Below the pieces are notes generated by a model, which worked only from the letters and a program-made list of their open reading frames with translations, was not told where the DNA came from and made no database searches. From NCBI GenBank assembly GCA_944325105.1, contig CALUYW010000001.1, positions 62,001 to 126,000 on the forward strand: 64,000 bases of DNA, written 5' to 3'. Shown piece after piece: positions 6,861 to 15,140 of the stretch; within the stretch, counting starts at the first letter, position 1, and every line of letters starts with the position of its first letter. The position numbers were made by a program, and so were the translations under genes. Source of the stretch: Candidatus Gastranaerophilales bacterium (GTDB lineage Bacteria; Cyanobacteriota; Vampirovibrionia; Gastranaerophilales; Gastranaerophilaceae).

Positions 6861-8633
6861 TTATTCGACAATTGTTTTTCCTTTTGTTTTTATTTCATCA
6901 AGCAAGGCATTAGTAAATTCTTCAATAGCTTTTGTGCCTATTTGTCCTCTTCCCCTTGCTCTTATTGCAACAGTTTTATCTTCTATTTCTTTATCGCCCA
7001 CAACAAGCACATAGGGTATTTTCTTTTGCTGCAAGTTTTCTCTTATCTTGTAGTTCATACTTTCCGACCTGTCATCTAAAAGCGCTCTGACGCCTTTGTT
7101 TTTAAGCTCGTTTGCAATTTTTGCCGCTTCATCAGCGTGCCTGTCTGCAATCGGAACTATAGCAACCTGATAAGGTGCAAGCCAAGTCGGGAATGCGCCT
7201 GCATAGTGTTCAATAAGTATACCGTGGAATCTTTCCATTGAGCCAAATATCACTCTGTGCAGCATAACGGGAGTTTTTAGCTGTCCGTCTTTGTCTTGAT
7301 ATTTAATGTCAAACCTTTCAGGCAGGTTAAAATCAAGCTGAATAGTAGCACACTGCCAAGTTCTTCCTATAGCATCTTTAACCTTAAAGTCGATTTTTGG
7401 GCCATAAAACGCGCCGTCTCCTTCATTTATTTCATATTTCATGCCGCGTCTGTCCATGGCTTCTTTTAGGCCTGCCTCAGCAAGTTCCCAGTTTTTAAGC
7501 TCGCCTACGTAGCTTTCGGGTCTTGTTGAGAGTTCGACTTCAAATTTCATACCGAAAATATCCATAGTATCTGCCACAAAGTCAATGATAGCGTTGATTT
7601 CATCTACCAATTGCTCTGGCGTGCAGAAGATGTGAGCATCATCTTGAGTAAAGCCCTGAACACGGGTAAGGCCCGCAAGAGCGCCTGATTTTTCTTTACG
7701 ATAAACAGTTCCCAACTCTGCCATTCTTAAAGGCAATGAGCGGTAAGAGTGCCTGTTTGCCTGATAAATAAGAATATGAAACGGGCAGTTCATCGGTTTT
7801 ACTATGTATTGGTCATCTTCTTCATTTTCTTTTTGAATGAAGAACATATTTTCCCTGTAGTGGTCAATGTGGCCTGAAAGCTCCCAGAGTTTGGATTTTG
7901 CTATTTGAGGAGTGTTTACAATTACATAACCTCTTTTTCTGTGCTCTTGACGCCAATAGTTTTCAATTTCTTCTCTTACAACGGCAAGATTAGGATGCCA
8001 AAGAACAAGCCCTGCTCCTATTTCATCTCTTACAGAGAATAGGTCAAGTGCAGCACCGAGTTTTCTGTGGTCGCGTTTTTTTGCTTCTTCAAGCATTGTA
8101 AGGTATTCATTTAACTCTTCTTTTGTTAAAAATGCCGTTGCATAAATTCTCTGCAGCATTTTATTTTTTTCACTGCCTCTCCAGTATGCACCTGCAACTG
8201 ATAAAAGCTTAAAGGCTCTGATTTTTTTTGTGCTTTCAAGGTGCGGGCCGGCGCAAAGGTCGTTAAAAAGTACATTTCCGTCTTTATCTTTGGTTAAATA
8301 TAAAGTCGGGTTGTCGTTTCTGTGCTCTTCTAAAAGCTCAGCTTTATAAATTTCTCCCTGTGCCTTAAATTCATCAATTTGTTTTTGAACATCGGGAATT
8401 ATATACTTTTCAAAAGTGAGGTTTTGCTCAACAAGTCTTCTCATTTCTTTTTCAATGTCTTTAAGGTTGTCTTCGTTAAGCGTTGTGCCTTCTATATCAA
8501 AATCATAATAAAAACCGTTTTCTATCGCGGGGCCTATTGCAAGTTTTGCGTTAGGGAAAAGATTTTGCACTGCTTGCGCCATTATGTGCGAAGTCGAGTG
8601 TCTTAAGATTTGTAATTCTTCGTTTATTTCCAT
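6861..8633 (-). CDS. thrS: Threonyl-tRNA synthetase lacking the N-terminal TGS domain
   Basis: A 590-residue class II aminoacyl-tRNA synthetase charging tRNA-Thr. The protein begins directly in the editing (N2) domain: RHSTSH (H12, H16) and CAGPH (C127, H131) form the editing site. The catalytic zinc ligands C283 and H334 and a later His in MLHRVIFGS are present, and the anticodon-binding domain is at the C-terminus. The roughly 60-residue TGS (N1) domain found in E. coli ThrRS (about 640 residues) is absent. A GAGG Shine-Dalgarno is next to this ATG and stop codons lie upstream, so the shorter form is genuine. Confidence 0.95.
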   Translation of the reverse strand: MEINEELQILRHSTSHIMAQAVQNLFPNAKLAIGPAIENGFYYDFDIEGTTLNEDNLKDIEKEMRRLVEQNLTFEKYIIPDVQKQIDEFKAQGEIYKAELLEEHRNDNPTLYLTKDKDGNVLFNDLCAGPHLESTKKIRAFKLLSVAGAYWRGSEKNKMLQRIYATAFLTKEELNEYLTMLEEAKKRDHRKLGAALDLFSVRDEIGAGLVLWHPNLAVVREEIENYWRQEHRKRGYVIVNTPQIAKSKLWELSGHIDHYRENMFFIQKENEEDDQYIVKPMNCPFHILIYQANRHSYRSLPLRMAELGTVYRKEKSGALAGLTRVQGFTQDDAHIFCTPEQLVDEINAIIDFVADTMDIFGMKFEVELSTRPESYVGELKNWELAEAGLKEAMDRRGMKYEINEGDGAFYGPKIDFKVKDAIGRTWQCATIQLDFNLPERFDIKYQDKDGQLKTPVMLHRVIFGSMERFHGILIEHYAGAFPTWLAPYQVAIVPIADRHADEAAKIANELKNKGVRALLDDRSESMNYKIRENLQQKKIPYVLVVGDKEIEDKTVAIRARGRGQIGTKAIEEFTNALLDEIKTKGKTIVE

Positions 8634-8703
8634 AATATCCTCGTAACTGTAGTGTTTGTAAATATTTTATCACTAACCGTATTTAATATAAAGAAAAATT
8701 TAA

Positions 8704-8732
8704 AACCCCGATAGCTTTTGCTTATCGGGGTT
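8704..8732 (-). terminator. Terminator of the 58-residue small gene
   Basis: Read on the minus strand, AACCCCGATA pairs with TATCGGGGTT across a 9-nt loop and is followed by a T-rich stretch. It lies 41 bases after the stop of the small gene at 8774 and before the thrS start, so it separates the two transcripts. Confidence 0.7.
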
Positions 8733-8773
8733 AAACTCCTTAATCCATCATCGTGCTTTAAATGCTTATCTTG

Positions 8774-8950
8774 TTATGCGGTCTTTTTTGTTCTGAAGTT
8801 CATTACCGCTTTGTTGTTTATTGCTATTAATTCCATTGAGCTCCAAAATTCATTGGGAGAAAGAGTTGACTTAGCATCAAGGTTTACCGTAACTTTTTCA
8901 AAATATAATTGAGCTAGTTTTTGGTCTAAATCGTTTACTGCTGATAACAT
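8774..8950 (-). CDS. Hypothetical small protein (58 residues)
   Basis: This short frame encodes MLSAVNDLDQKLAQ ... NFRTKKTA, 58 residues, soluble and helical at the N-terminus, with a basic tail. Support comes from an AGAAAGAAG Shine-Dalgarno just upstream of the ATG, a dedicated terminator downstream and codon use like the neighbours. It occupies the otherwise empty space between thrS and the divergent glucokinase. I do not recognise a family. The N-terminal segment could form an amphipathic helix, but no function is assigned. Confidence 0.55.
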   Translation of the reverse strand: MLSAVNDLDQKLAQLYFEKVTVNLDAKSTLSPNEFWSSMELIAINNKAVMNFRTKKTA

Positions 8951-9045
8951 ATTTTATCTTCTTTCTCTTATTGTTTGCTGCTTACATATATATAAAGTAT
9001 ATAAAAAGTATCTAATTTCAACTTGATTAAATAATGTTACATTCC

Positions 9046-9075
9046 TTTACAAATATTTTTTGTTTGTGCTAGAAT
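9046..9075 (+). promoter_or_regulatory. Promoter for the glucokinase-HolA-HolB operon
   Basis: TTTACA (9046-9051) and TAGAAT (9070-9075) are 18 nt apart, and TGC precedes the -10 (extended -10, TGn). The region lies 34 bases before the glucokinase ATG. Confidence 0.6.
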
Positions 9076-9108
9076 TGCCTTAAAGCCAGTTAATTAAAGG
9101 AAAAGGAA

Positions 9109-10059
9109 ATGAAAAAGTACAGAATAGGTGTCGATATTGGTGGCACAAACATAAAAATTGCCCTTGTTGATATGCAGGGTAAAATCGTTTATTCAAACAC
9201 TACGCCTACTCGCGCGGATATGGGATATGAGTATTCAATAGCAAACATTAAGCAAGCAATATCTGACCTAATGAAAGAAACAAATTCGGATAAAACCACA
9301 ATTGAAGCAATCGGTTTTGGTTTCCCGGGGCAGGTTGACTACAAAGAAGGTATTGTCCGCCTGCTTACCAACATGCCCGGATGGGTTGAAATACCTTTTG
9401 CAAAAATTATTGAAGATGAGTTTAAAATCCCCGTGCGTCTTGATAATGATGTAAGAGTAGCAACATTAGGCGAACTTAAATATGGTGCGGGCAAGGGTTG
9501 TGAGAACCTTGTTTGTATAACAGTAGGAACGGGTATAGGTTCAGGTCTTGTATTAAACGGTAAACTTGTTCGCGGTGCAAAAAATGCTGCAGGTGAAATA
9601 GGCCACATTAAAATGACAATGGGCGAAGGCCCTCTGTGTGGATGTGGTGACTATGGCTGCTTTGAAGCATACGCATCAGGCCCCTCTATTGTTGCTATGG
9701 CAAGAGATTACATTAGAGGTGGTAAGTCATCTAAATTTAAAGAACTCGCAACAGAAGAACTAAGTCCTTATATTGTTGCTCAAGCAGCTCTTCAGGGTGA
9801 TGTTGTTGCAAAAAGAATTTACACAAAAATGGGTGAGATTATAGGTATAGGTCTAACTTCCGTTATTAACCTCCTTAACCCGGAAAGGGTTATAATAGGT
9901 GGTGGTGTAGCAGATGCGGGCGATATACTTTTTGACCCGATTAAAGATACAATTGCGCGTCGCGCTATGCCTATTCAAGCGGCAAGTGTAGAAGTTGTTA
10001 AAGCTCAGCTTGGTAATACCGCAGGTGTTATTGGTGCAAGTCTTTTAATAGAAAGCTAA
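9109..10059 (+). CDS. glk: ROK-family glucokinase
   Basis: A 316-residue cytoplasmic sugar kinase of the ROK family, predicted to phosphorylate glucose with ATP. The phosphate-binding loop DIGGTN is at 9-14, the catalytic aspartate is D114 (RLDNDV), and the ROK zinc site is formed by H166 and the cysteines C177, C179 and C184 in CGCGDYGCFE. There is no N-terminal helix-turn-helix, so it is a kinase and not a NagC/XylR-type repressor. Shine-Dalgarno AAAGGAAAAGGA. It heads a run of rightward genes (holA, holB, DUF3326, prepilin) with gaps of 10 bases or less. It may supply glucose-6-phosphate together with the debranching enzyme nearby. Confidence 0.85.
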   Translation: MKKYRIGVDIGGTNIKIALVDMQGKIVYSNTTPTRADMGYEYSIANIKQAISDLMKETNSDKTTIEAIGFGFPGQVDYKEGIVRLLTNMPGWVEIPFAKIIEDEFKIPVRLDNDVRVATLGELKYGAGKGCENLVCITVGTGIGSGLVLNGKLVRGAKNAAGEIGHIKMTMGEGPLCGCGDYGCFEAYASGPSIVAMARDYIRGGKSSKFKELATEELSPYIVAQAALQGDVVAKRIYTKMGEIIGIGLTSVINLLNPERVIIGGGVADAGDILFDPIKDTIARRAMPIQAASVEVVKAQLGNTAGVIGASLLIES

Positions 10060-10069
10060 AGGAAATCTT

Positions 10070-11053
10070 ATGCCCTTATATTTTTTCTGGGGTGAAGAGG
10101 ATTATTTAATTGAAAAAGAAGTCAAAGCTCTCAAGAAAAAAATCTTAGGGGAGAGCTTTGACGCTCTTAATTATAGGGTTTTGGATAACCCTGATTTTTC
10201 TGCTTTTGATGAGGCACTAAGAACATCTCCGATGTTTTTTGGGGATATTCTCTATATTATAAAAGCAGATAAATACTTCCTTGAAACAAAAGGTAAAATC
10301 AAGCTTGATGAGACTCAAGTTTCTATGCTTTGCGAGTCATTTAAAAATATAGTTCAAGGGGTGCATGTTGTACTTCTGTGTCCTATTGAGCGCGGAGATA
10401 AGAAAAAACCCGACAGCAGAAAAAAAATCTATAAAGCCTTGGCGCAAAGCGCTAAGATAAAAGAATTTCCCGCATATAAGGCTTATGAGGATTATAAAGT
10501 TGCACCTATTGTAAAAGAGCTGGCAAAAGAAAAAGACATAACGCTTCAGGGTGATTTAGCAACACTTTTAATCCAATACTGCGGAACAAACATACGTGAT
10601 TTGGATATGCAGTTAGAGAAGCTCAAGCTATACGCCTATCCTGACAAAAAAATTACTCCCGATATGCTAAAAGAGGTGTGTCTTTTAGGGGAAGATATTT
10701 TCTCTATCCCCGATTTAATACTTAAAAAAGACTACACGCTGGTGCTTGAGCAGATTTCAAAAATCCTTCAAAAATCCCACTATCTTGAGATTTTAGGCTT
10801 TTTGCAAACAAGTATTACAAACCTTTTAAAAACAAAAGTTTACTCAAGTTCCTGCTCTTCTCTTGATATTTCAAGAAAAACAGGCCAGCATGAGTTTGTT
10901 GTAAAGAAAAATCTTGAAAAGCTCAAAAAAACGGATGTAAAAGAGCTTTTAAGATTAAAACTTAATTTAACAAATGCCGAGTACATGCTAAAAACAGGTC
11001 AAATTGACCCCATGGGCGCATTTTGTAAAATGTTTACGGAGGAGCTTAAATGA
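10070..11053 (+). CDS. holA: DNA polymerase III subunit delta
   Basis: A 327-residue HolA-family subunit of the clamp loader, which opens the beta sliding clamp. The start MPLYFFWGEEDYLIEKEV is the classic delta N-terminus (FxxGxxxYL). The middle (GTNIRDLDMQLEKLKLYA, about residue 171) and the C-terminal helical collar region match the family. AAAGGAA Shine-Dalgarno 5 nt before the ATG. The gene ends in an ATGA overlap with the delta-prime gene, so the two clamp-loader subunits are translationally coupled. Confidence 0.85.
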   Translation: MPLYFFWGEEDYLIEKEVKALKKKILGESFDALNYRVLDNPDFSAFDEALRTSPMFFGDILYIIKADKYFLETKGKIKLDETQVSMLCESFKNIVQGVHVVLLCPIERGDKKKPDSRKKIYKALAQSAKIKEFPAYKAYEDYKVAPIVKELAKEKDITLQGDLATLLIQYCGTNIRDLDMQLEKLKLYAYPDKKITPDMLKEVCLLGEDIFSIPDLILKKDYTLVLEQISKILQKSHYLEILGFLQTSITNLLKTKVYSSSCSSLDISRKTGQHEFVVKKNLEKLKKTDVKELLRLKLNLTNAEYMLKTGQIDPMGAFCKMFTEELK

Positions 11054-11997
11054 TAGCAGAAAATTTATCGCGCGAGTTTCCTTTTATAACAAAATATTTT
11101 TATACTCTTTTTGAGCTTGAGAAAAATCGCTTTCCTCAATCTATTGTTTTTGAAGGACTTGACCCTTATGCTCAGCTTTTTTACTCGCTTGAACTTGCTA
11201 GGGTGCTAAATTGCCTTGAAGATGGGGAGACTGACTGTCAGTGTCTTAACTGTAAATGGATAAGAGAGGGTAGGCACCCTGCGATAAACTTTGTTTCTCA
11301 ATTGCATTTTAAAAGTTCTGATGATGATTCAAAGACCGTTATTTCGGCTATTCAAGCTAAAAATATTGAAAAATCCTTGAGGGAAACATCGGACTATCAC
11401 AGGTTTTTTATATTTTTTGATGCAAAACCGACTGCCTCGGATGATATTTCAAATGAATCAATTCAAAAATACTCGCCTGATGGATACAATATTTTTGAAG
11501 AAGAATGGAGCTTGGGGCATATAAACCAAAAGACATTTAACCCGACAACACCTAATATTCTTTTAAAAAGTGTAGAAGAGCCTCCCGAGAGAACAACATT
11601 TGTATTTTTGACAAAAAATCGCTCGGATTTAATAAATACTATTGTTTCTCGCTCACAGTGTTTTAAGCTCCCTACAAGACAAAAAAAGGAGGATTTTTCT
11701 TTTGTTGCACAGATTTTTTCTTCTTACCCAGATATAAACCTTGAGGGTGCGTTTTTAATAAGTGAAAATTTGCAAAATTATGTAAAAGATTCGCAAATTC
11801 TATCGTCTAAGGTGCTTGATAGTTTGCTTGCTTATTTGAGCAATGAAATAAAGCAAAATACAGATTATGCTTATTTAAAAAAGTTAAACAGGGATATTAA
11901 CTTTGTAAACGAGGCAAAGAGGCAGATTTTATCTTCCATGTCAGATAGAGTTGTATTTGACACTTTGCTTCTTAAAATGTCGGGCGGTGCAAGATGA
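11050..11997 (+). CDS. holB: DNA polymerase III subunit delta' (HolB-like)
   Basis: A 315-residue AAA+ clamp-loader subunit. Cysteines C55, C63, C65 and C68 in a C-x7-C-x-C-x2-C pattern form the zinc module of DnaX/HolB proteins. NILLKSVEEPPERTTF (about 173-188) matches the region NxLLKtLEEPP that is conserved in delta-prime and DnaX, and SRSQCF (sensor 1, about 211) follows. The P-loop is degenerate, as usual for delta-prime, which does not hydrolyse ATP. It overlaps holA and the DUF3326 gene by 4 bases each. Confidence 0.8.
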   Translation: MIAENLSREFPFITKYFYTLFELEKNRFPQSIVFEGLDPYAQLFYSLELARVLNCLEDGETDCQCLNCKWIREGRHPAINFVSQLHFKSSDDDSKTVISAIQAKNIEKSLRETSDYHRFFIFFDAKPTASDDISNESIQKYSPDGYNIFEEEWSLGHINQKTFNPTTPNILLKSVEEPPERTTFVFLTKNRSDLINTIVSRSQCFKLPTRQKKEDFSFVAQIFSSYPDINLEGAFLISENLQNYVKDSQILSSKVLDSLLAYLSNEIKQNTDYAYLKKLNRDINFVNEAKRQILSSMSDRVVFDTLLLKMSGGAR

Positions 11998-12950
11998 AAT
12001 ACATTGCTTTTTCGCTGCCGACGGGAATTGGCGCACAAATTGGCGGATACGCAGGTGATATTGGTTACATCGTAAGAGAGTATTCAAAGTATTTTAAAGT
12101 AATAGCTAATCCTAATGCGGTAAATGGCGGTATCTTTAGTGCAATAAATAAAAATATTCTCTACACCGAAGGTTATGCTTTTGATGAGTTTCTGTGCGGG
12201 AAAATAAGGTTAAAAGAAACCCTGAAACAAAATAAGCTTGGCGTTGTTTTTGACCATTCTATTCCTCAAGATGTTTTAAACGTGCATATTAATACAATTA
12301 ACGCGCTTAAAATGGTTAAAGGACTTGATATTTTAGAACCGATAAAAACAAAAGAGCCTGTTGGGGTTGAATTTTCTATTGCAAATAATATTTCTTCAGG
12401 CATGATAAAAAATCCAAACACACTTCTTGAAGCTGCAAAAAGTCTTGTTTTAAGCGGGGCTGAAGCTATAGCGCTTGTTTGTTATTTTGGTGAGGATGCT
12501 GATGATGTTGATTACTCGTTAGGTGTTGGAATTGACCCTATAGGTGGGGTTGAGGCTATTATTTCTCATCTTGTCGTAAAAGAGCTGAATATCCCCTGTG
12601 CTCATGCGCCTGCTTTTTTTGATATAGAAATTTCTAAAAAAAATGAAAATCCAAAAGTGGCCTCAGAGTGTGTTTCATCTACTTACTTACCTTGCGTGCT
12701 TGAAGGGCTTGAATATGCTCCAAGTTTTTCTTGTGATGATGGTTTAAGCGCTTGCGATGTTGAATATTTAATTGTACCTGATGGTGCGTTAGGTTCTAAA
12801 GCGGTACTTGGGGTGTTAGAGAATAATATAAAAATTTGTGCCGTTAAAAATCCGTCTAAATTAGATGTAGGATGTAGTAAGCTAAAAATTAGTGATATAC
12901 TCTGTTTTGATACATATCAGGATTGTTTAAGCTATATAAAAAGGAATTAG
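11994..12950 (+). CDS. DUF3326 family protein
   Basis: A 318-residue soluble protein with LPTGIGAQIGGYAGD at 8-22 and HPN-like ANPNAVNGG at 38-46, the signature of DUF3326, a family I know mainly from cyanobacteria. The conserved GIDPIGGVEAIISH block is at about 178-191. Function is unknown; the glycine-rich N-terminus suggests a nucleotide or phosphate-binding fold. It overlaps holB by 4 bases and precedes the prepilin gene by one base, so it belongs to the same operon. Its presence is one argument for a cyanobacterial-side lineage. Confidence 0.75.
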   Translation: MKYIAFSLPTGIGAQIGGYAGDIGYIVREYSKYFKVIANPNAVNGGIFSAINKNILYTEGYAFDEFLCGKIRLKETLKQNKLGVVFDHSIPQDVLNVHINTINALKMVKGLDILEPIKTKEPVGVEFSIANNISSGMIKNPNTLLEAAKSLVLSGAEAIALVCYFGEDADDVDYSLGVGIDPIGGVEAIISHLVVKELNIPCAHAPAFFDIEISKKNENPKVASECVSSTYLPCVLEGLEYAPSFSCDDGLSACDVEYLIVPDGALGSKAVLGVLENNIKICAVKNPSKLDVGCSKLKISDILCFDTYQDCLSYIKRN

Positions 12951-12951
12951 T

Positions 12952-13926
12952 ATGAAAATTTATAAAAACGGATGGACAATGGCGGAACTTGTTGTTGCCA
13001 TGCTTGTTTTGGCTATACTTATGACACTTTCTATTCAGAATATAAAGCCAAAGAAAATAAAGGTTTTGCCGTTTGCATATGCCTCCGTTAAAAACCTTAA
13101 TGAGGCTGCAAGGGCTGTCTTGAGCGACAATTTGGTTAAAAATTTGCCCGATACCGCAGTTGATGCTCCGGTTGAAAACTCTAACAAAACTTGCGTTGAT
13201 ATGGCAGAAACTCTTAGTCTTGTAGGTGGCTATAACTGTGTTAAGACTTCTGCAACAAGCCCTGCAAACGGAAAAGGCAAGACGGGTAAGCCTAACTTTC
13301 AAACCTCAAATATGATTTCATATTCAGGTCTTGAAAAAGATTTTACACCAACATTCAGAGGAACTGCCTCTAACATTGGGCAGTGCGCAACCGTAGCAGT
13401 TGGCATGAAAGATGTTATGGTTGATATCGACGGAGATGAGGGCGATAACAAGGTAGGTAAAGACCAGTTTCCGCTTAAGCTTTTACAAACAGGTGAAGTA
13501 GTGCCCGGAACATGTTCTGATATATCCCCCGGTGGAACACCCGGTGAGTGCTCAGGTTTTACCTTTGATAACCCTACTTTTACAAAACACCCTTCTTGCG
13601 GCGGTGTTAATACCAAGTTTATTAATGAAAATTATCCTTTTGCATATACCGTATACAGGGTAAGAAAGGTAACGGAAGAAGAGATTGACTCTGGTGAGTA
13701 CAGAGCAGATGACAGAATAACGGAAATTTTAAGAATAGATGATGAAGGCATGGTTGAGATAAGCTTTGCCAAAGCTGATTGCATTGCCAGAAACAACGTG
13801 CTCACTCGTACACAGTGTGAGTCGCTGGGATATAAGCCTGTGTCTGAGTGTACGGATAATGGTGCTTTTTGTGTAGTAAGGCAATCAAGACCCTTATCTA
13901 TGAATATTTTTGCACTTCCTTACTAG
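12952..13926 (+). CDS. Type IV prepilin-like protein
   Basis: A 324-residue protein with a class III signal: a short basic leader (MKIYKNG), predicted cleavage after G7, then WTMAELVVAMLVLAILM with the conserved Glu at mature position 5 and a hydrophobic helix. The globular part contains DIDGDEGDNKVGKDQF (about 155-170), resembling an acidic, possibly calcium-binding loop of pseudopilins. Several cysteines in the C-terminal half could form disulphides. It starts one base after DUF3326 and closes the operon. A pilus, competence or secretion role is inferred; no assembly ATPase or prepilin peptidase is in the window. Confidence 0.75.
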   Translation: MKIYKNGWTMAELVVAMLVLAILMTLSIQNIKPKKIKVLPFAYASVKNLNEAARAVLSDNLVKNLPDTAVDAPVENSNKTCVDMAETLSLVGGYNCVKTSATSPANGKGKTGKPNFQTSNMISYSGLEKDFTPTFRGTASNIGQCATVAVGMKDVMVDIDGDEGDNKVGKDQFPLKLLQTGEVVPGTCSDISPGGTPGECSGFTFDNPTFTKHPSCGGVNTKFINENYPFAYTVYRVRKVTEEEIDSGEYRADDRITEILRIDDEGMVEISFAKADCIARNNVLTRTQCESLGYKPVSECTDNGAFCVVRQSRPLSMNIFALPY

Positions 13927-14239
13927 AGCATGTGTTTGGCATGAAAAAAACAGAATAATGCTTTACAAAAGCGTGCAAATTTATTTTTTGTAAGTTTGGT
14001 TATATTAGCTTATATCAACTATTTCAAGTCTTTTTTAAGATTAATGAAGAATTATTTATGTTAATTTTGTTGTATTTTTTAAAATCCTTTAAAAATACGA
14101 TGAAACACAACTTCTACAAGTGTAAAATGTATAACAAAAGGGAAAATATGAATTTATCCGTTGCCTAAATGCCAAGTTTTGTTTTACTATATAAGTGTAC
14201 TTGAAACATTAAAAAAACTTCGGTTTAGGTGATTGCGGT
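13927..14239 (+). other. Non-coding stretch, no gene recognised
   Basis: A 313-base AT-rich region between the prepilin gene and cobO. It holds an imperfect inverted repeat (GTATTTTT at 14072-14079, AAAAATAC at 14091-14098) and a frame of 22 codons (14100-14168) without Shine-Dalgarno, which I do not accept as a gene. No cobalamin riboswitch box is recognisable. Confidence 0.5.
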
Positions 14240-14255
14240 AAGGTCATAAGACCTT
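14240..14255 (+). promoter_or_regulatory. Hairpin immediately upstream of the cobO ribosome binding site
   Basis: AAGGTC-ATAA-GACCTT forms a perfect 6-bp stem with a four-base loop, ending two bases before GGAGG (14258-14262). It could influence translation or mRNA stability. It is too small to be a cobalamin riboswitch. Confidence 0.4.
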
Positions 14256-14267
14256 GTGGAGGCAGAA

Positions 14268-14801
14268 TTGTTAGAAAACGGTTACATTCAGATTTACACA
14301 GGAGACGGCAAAGGTAAGACAACGGCATCCTTGGGTTTGGCTCTAAGAGCTTTGGGTCATGGCTGGAAAGTTATGATAATCCAGTTTGCTAAGGGTGACC
14401 AAGGTACGACTTACGGAGAAATTGCTTCTTCTCACCGATTCAGCGATAACCTTGAAGTTAAGCAGTTTGGGCTGGATAGAGTTTGTTACTCTCATAATAT
14501 GAATATTGATGATTATAAAGAAGCTAAAAAAGGCTGGGAATGTGCTAAAGAAGCTATTATGAGTGGTAAATACGGTCTTGTTATACTTGATGAAATCAAT
14601 ATTTGTATAGATATGGGCATGATTAAAGTTCAAGATGTAAAAAATACACTTCTTAACAAACCCAAAAATCTTGAAATAGTTTTAACAGGAAGAAACGCTC
14701 ACCAAGAACTCATTGCAATGGCTCATTTGGTTACCGAAATGCAGCCTGTTAAGCACTATTTCGACATCGGAGTTATGGCAAGAAGAGGTATTGAATATTA
14801 A
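14268..14801 (+). CDS. cobO: Cob(I)alamin adenosyltransferase (CobO/BtuR)
   Basis: An adenosyltransferase that makes adenosylcobalamin from ATP and corrinoid. The P-loop TGDGKGKTTA is near the N-terminus, followed by LGLALRALGHGWKV, then VILDEINICIDMG (Walker B region) and TGRNAH, all typical of CobO/BtuR. A GTG at 14256 is in frame, but GGAGG at 14258-14262 lies 5 nt before a TTG at 14268. That start gives MLENGYIQIYTG, the usual family N-terminus, so I chose TTG (177 residues). A terminator follows. No other cobalamin genes are in the window, so this may serve salvage. Confidence 0.85.
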   Translation: MLENGYIQIYTGDGKGKTTASLGLALRALGHGWKVMIIQFAKGDQGTTYGEIASSHRFSDNLEVKQFGLDRVCYSHNMNIDDYKEAKKGWECAKEAIMSGKYGLVILDEINICIDMGMIKVQDVKNTLLNKPKNLEIVLTGRNAHQELIAMAHLVTEMQPVKHYFDIGVMARRGIEY

Positions 14802-14871
14802 GAATAGCAAAACTTGTTGTATCATTTATTTATGGTACAATCTTATTGGAAAAGATTTTTAATGGGGAAAT

Positions 14872-14899
14872 GGGGGTTTTGTTAAACTCCCTTTTTTTT
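14872..14899 (+). terminator. Terminator of cobO
   Basis: GGGGGTTT (14872-14879) pairs with AAACTCCC (14884-14891) with one G-U pair on the plus strand, and a run of eight T follows. It overlaps the last base pair positions of the convergent GIY-YIG gene. Confidence 0.75.
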
Positions 14900-15140
14900 A
14901 CCCCTTGATAAGTTTTAACTTTTCCTCTTTTGACAAATGTTTTATTCTGTATTCTTCTTTTTGTGCTTCGCTTCTGCTTTCAAATTCTTTTGTATAAACG
15001 ATTTTAAGCGGTTTATGCGAGCGGGTGTATTTTGCGCCCTTGCCGCTCATGTGCTCCATAAAGCGCTTTTCAACATCGCGTGCAATACCGCAGTATAGGG
15101 TATTATCCACAGTTAGCAAGATGTAGAGATAATATTTCAT
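14898..15140 (-). CDS. GIY-YIG domain protein (UPF0213/YhbQ-like)
   Basis: An 80-residue single-domain GIY-YIG protein starting at MKYYLYILLTVDN. It shows the YxYIL...LYCGIA pattern in place of GIY...YIG, a conserved Arg in DVEKRFMEH, and the KGAKYTRSHKPLKIVY block of the YhbQ group. Homologues are small nucleases of uncertain role. A longer frame reaches 15206, but the family N-terminus supports the ATG at 15140, which still overlaps the 3' end of the dus gene by 38 bases. Expression is probably coupled to dus. Confidence 0.8.
   Translation of the reverse strand: MKYYLYILLTVDNTLYCGIARDVEKRFMEHMSGKGAKYTRSHKPLKIVYTKEFESRSEAQKEEYRIKHLSKEEKLKLIKG

Noticed and set aside
14100-14168. A 22-codon frame upstream of cobO with an internal ATG after AAAGGG
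   Set aside because: It is too short, has no conserved feature or coupled hairpin, and gives no sign of being a leader peptide.
13927-14267. Possible cobalamin riboswitch before cobO
   Set aside because: The B12-box and the conserved core cannot be found; only a small hairpin is present.
14863-14886. A 7-codon frame (ATGGGGAAATGG...) running into the cobO terminator, with a -35/-10-like pair at 14814-14841
   Set aside because: The match to a promoter is weak and the terminator is fully explained by cobO; no regulated gene follows in that direction.
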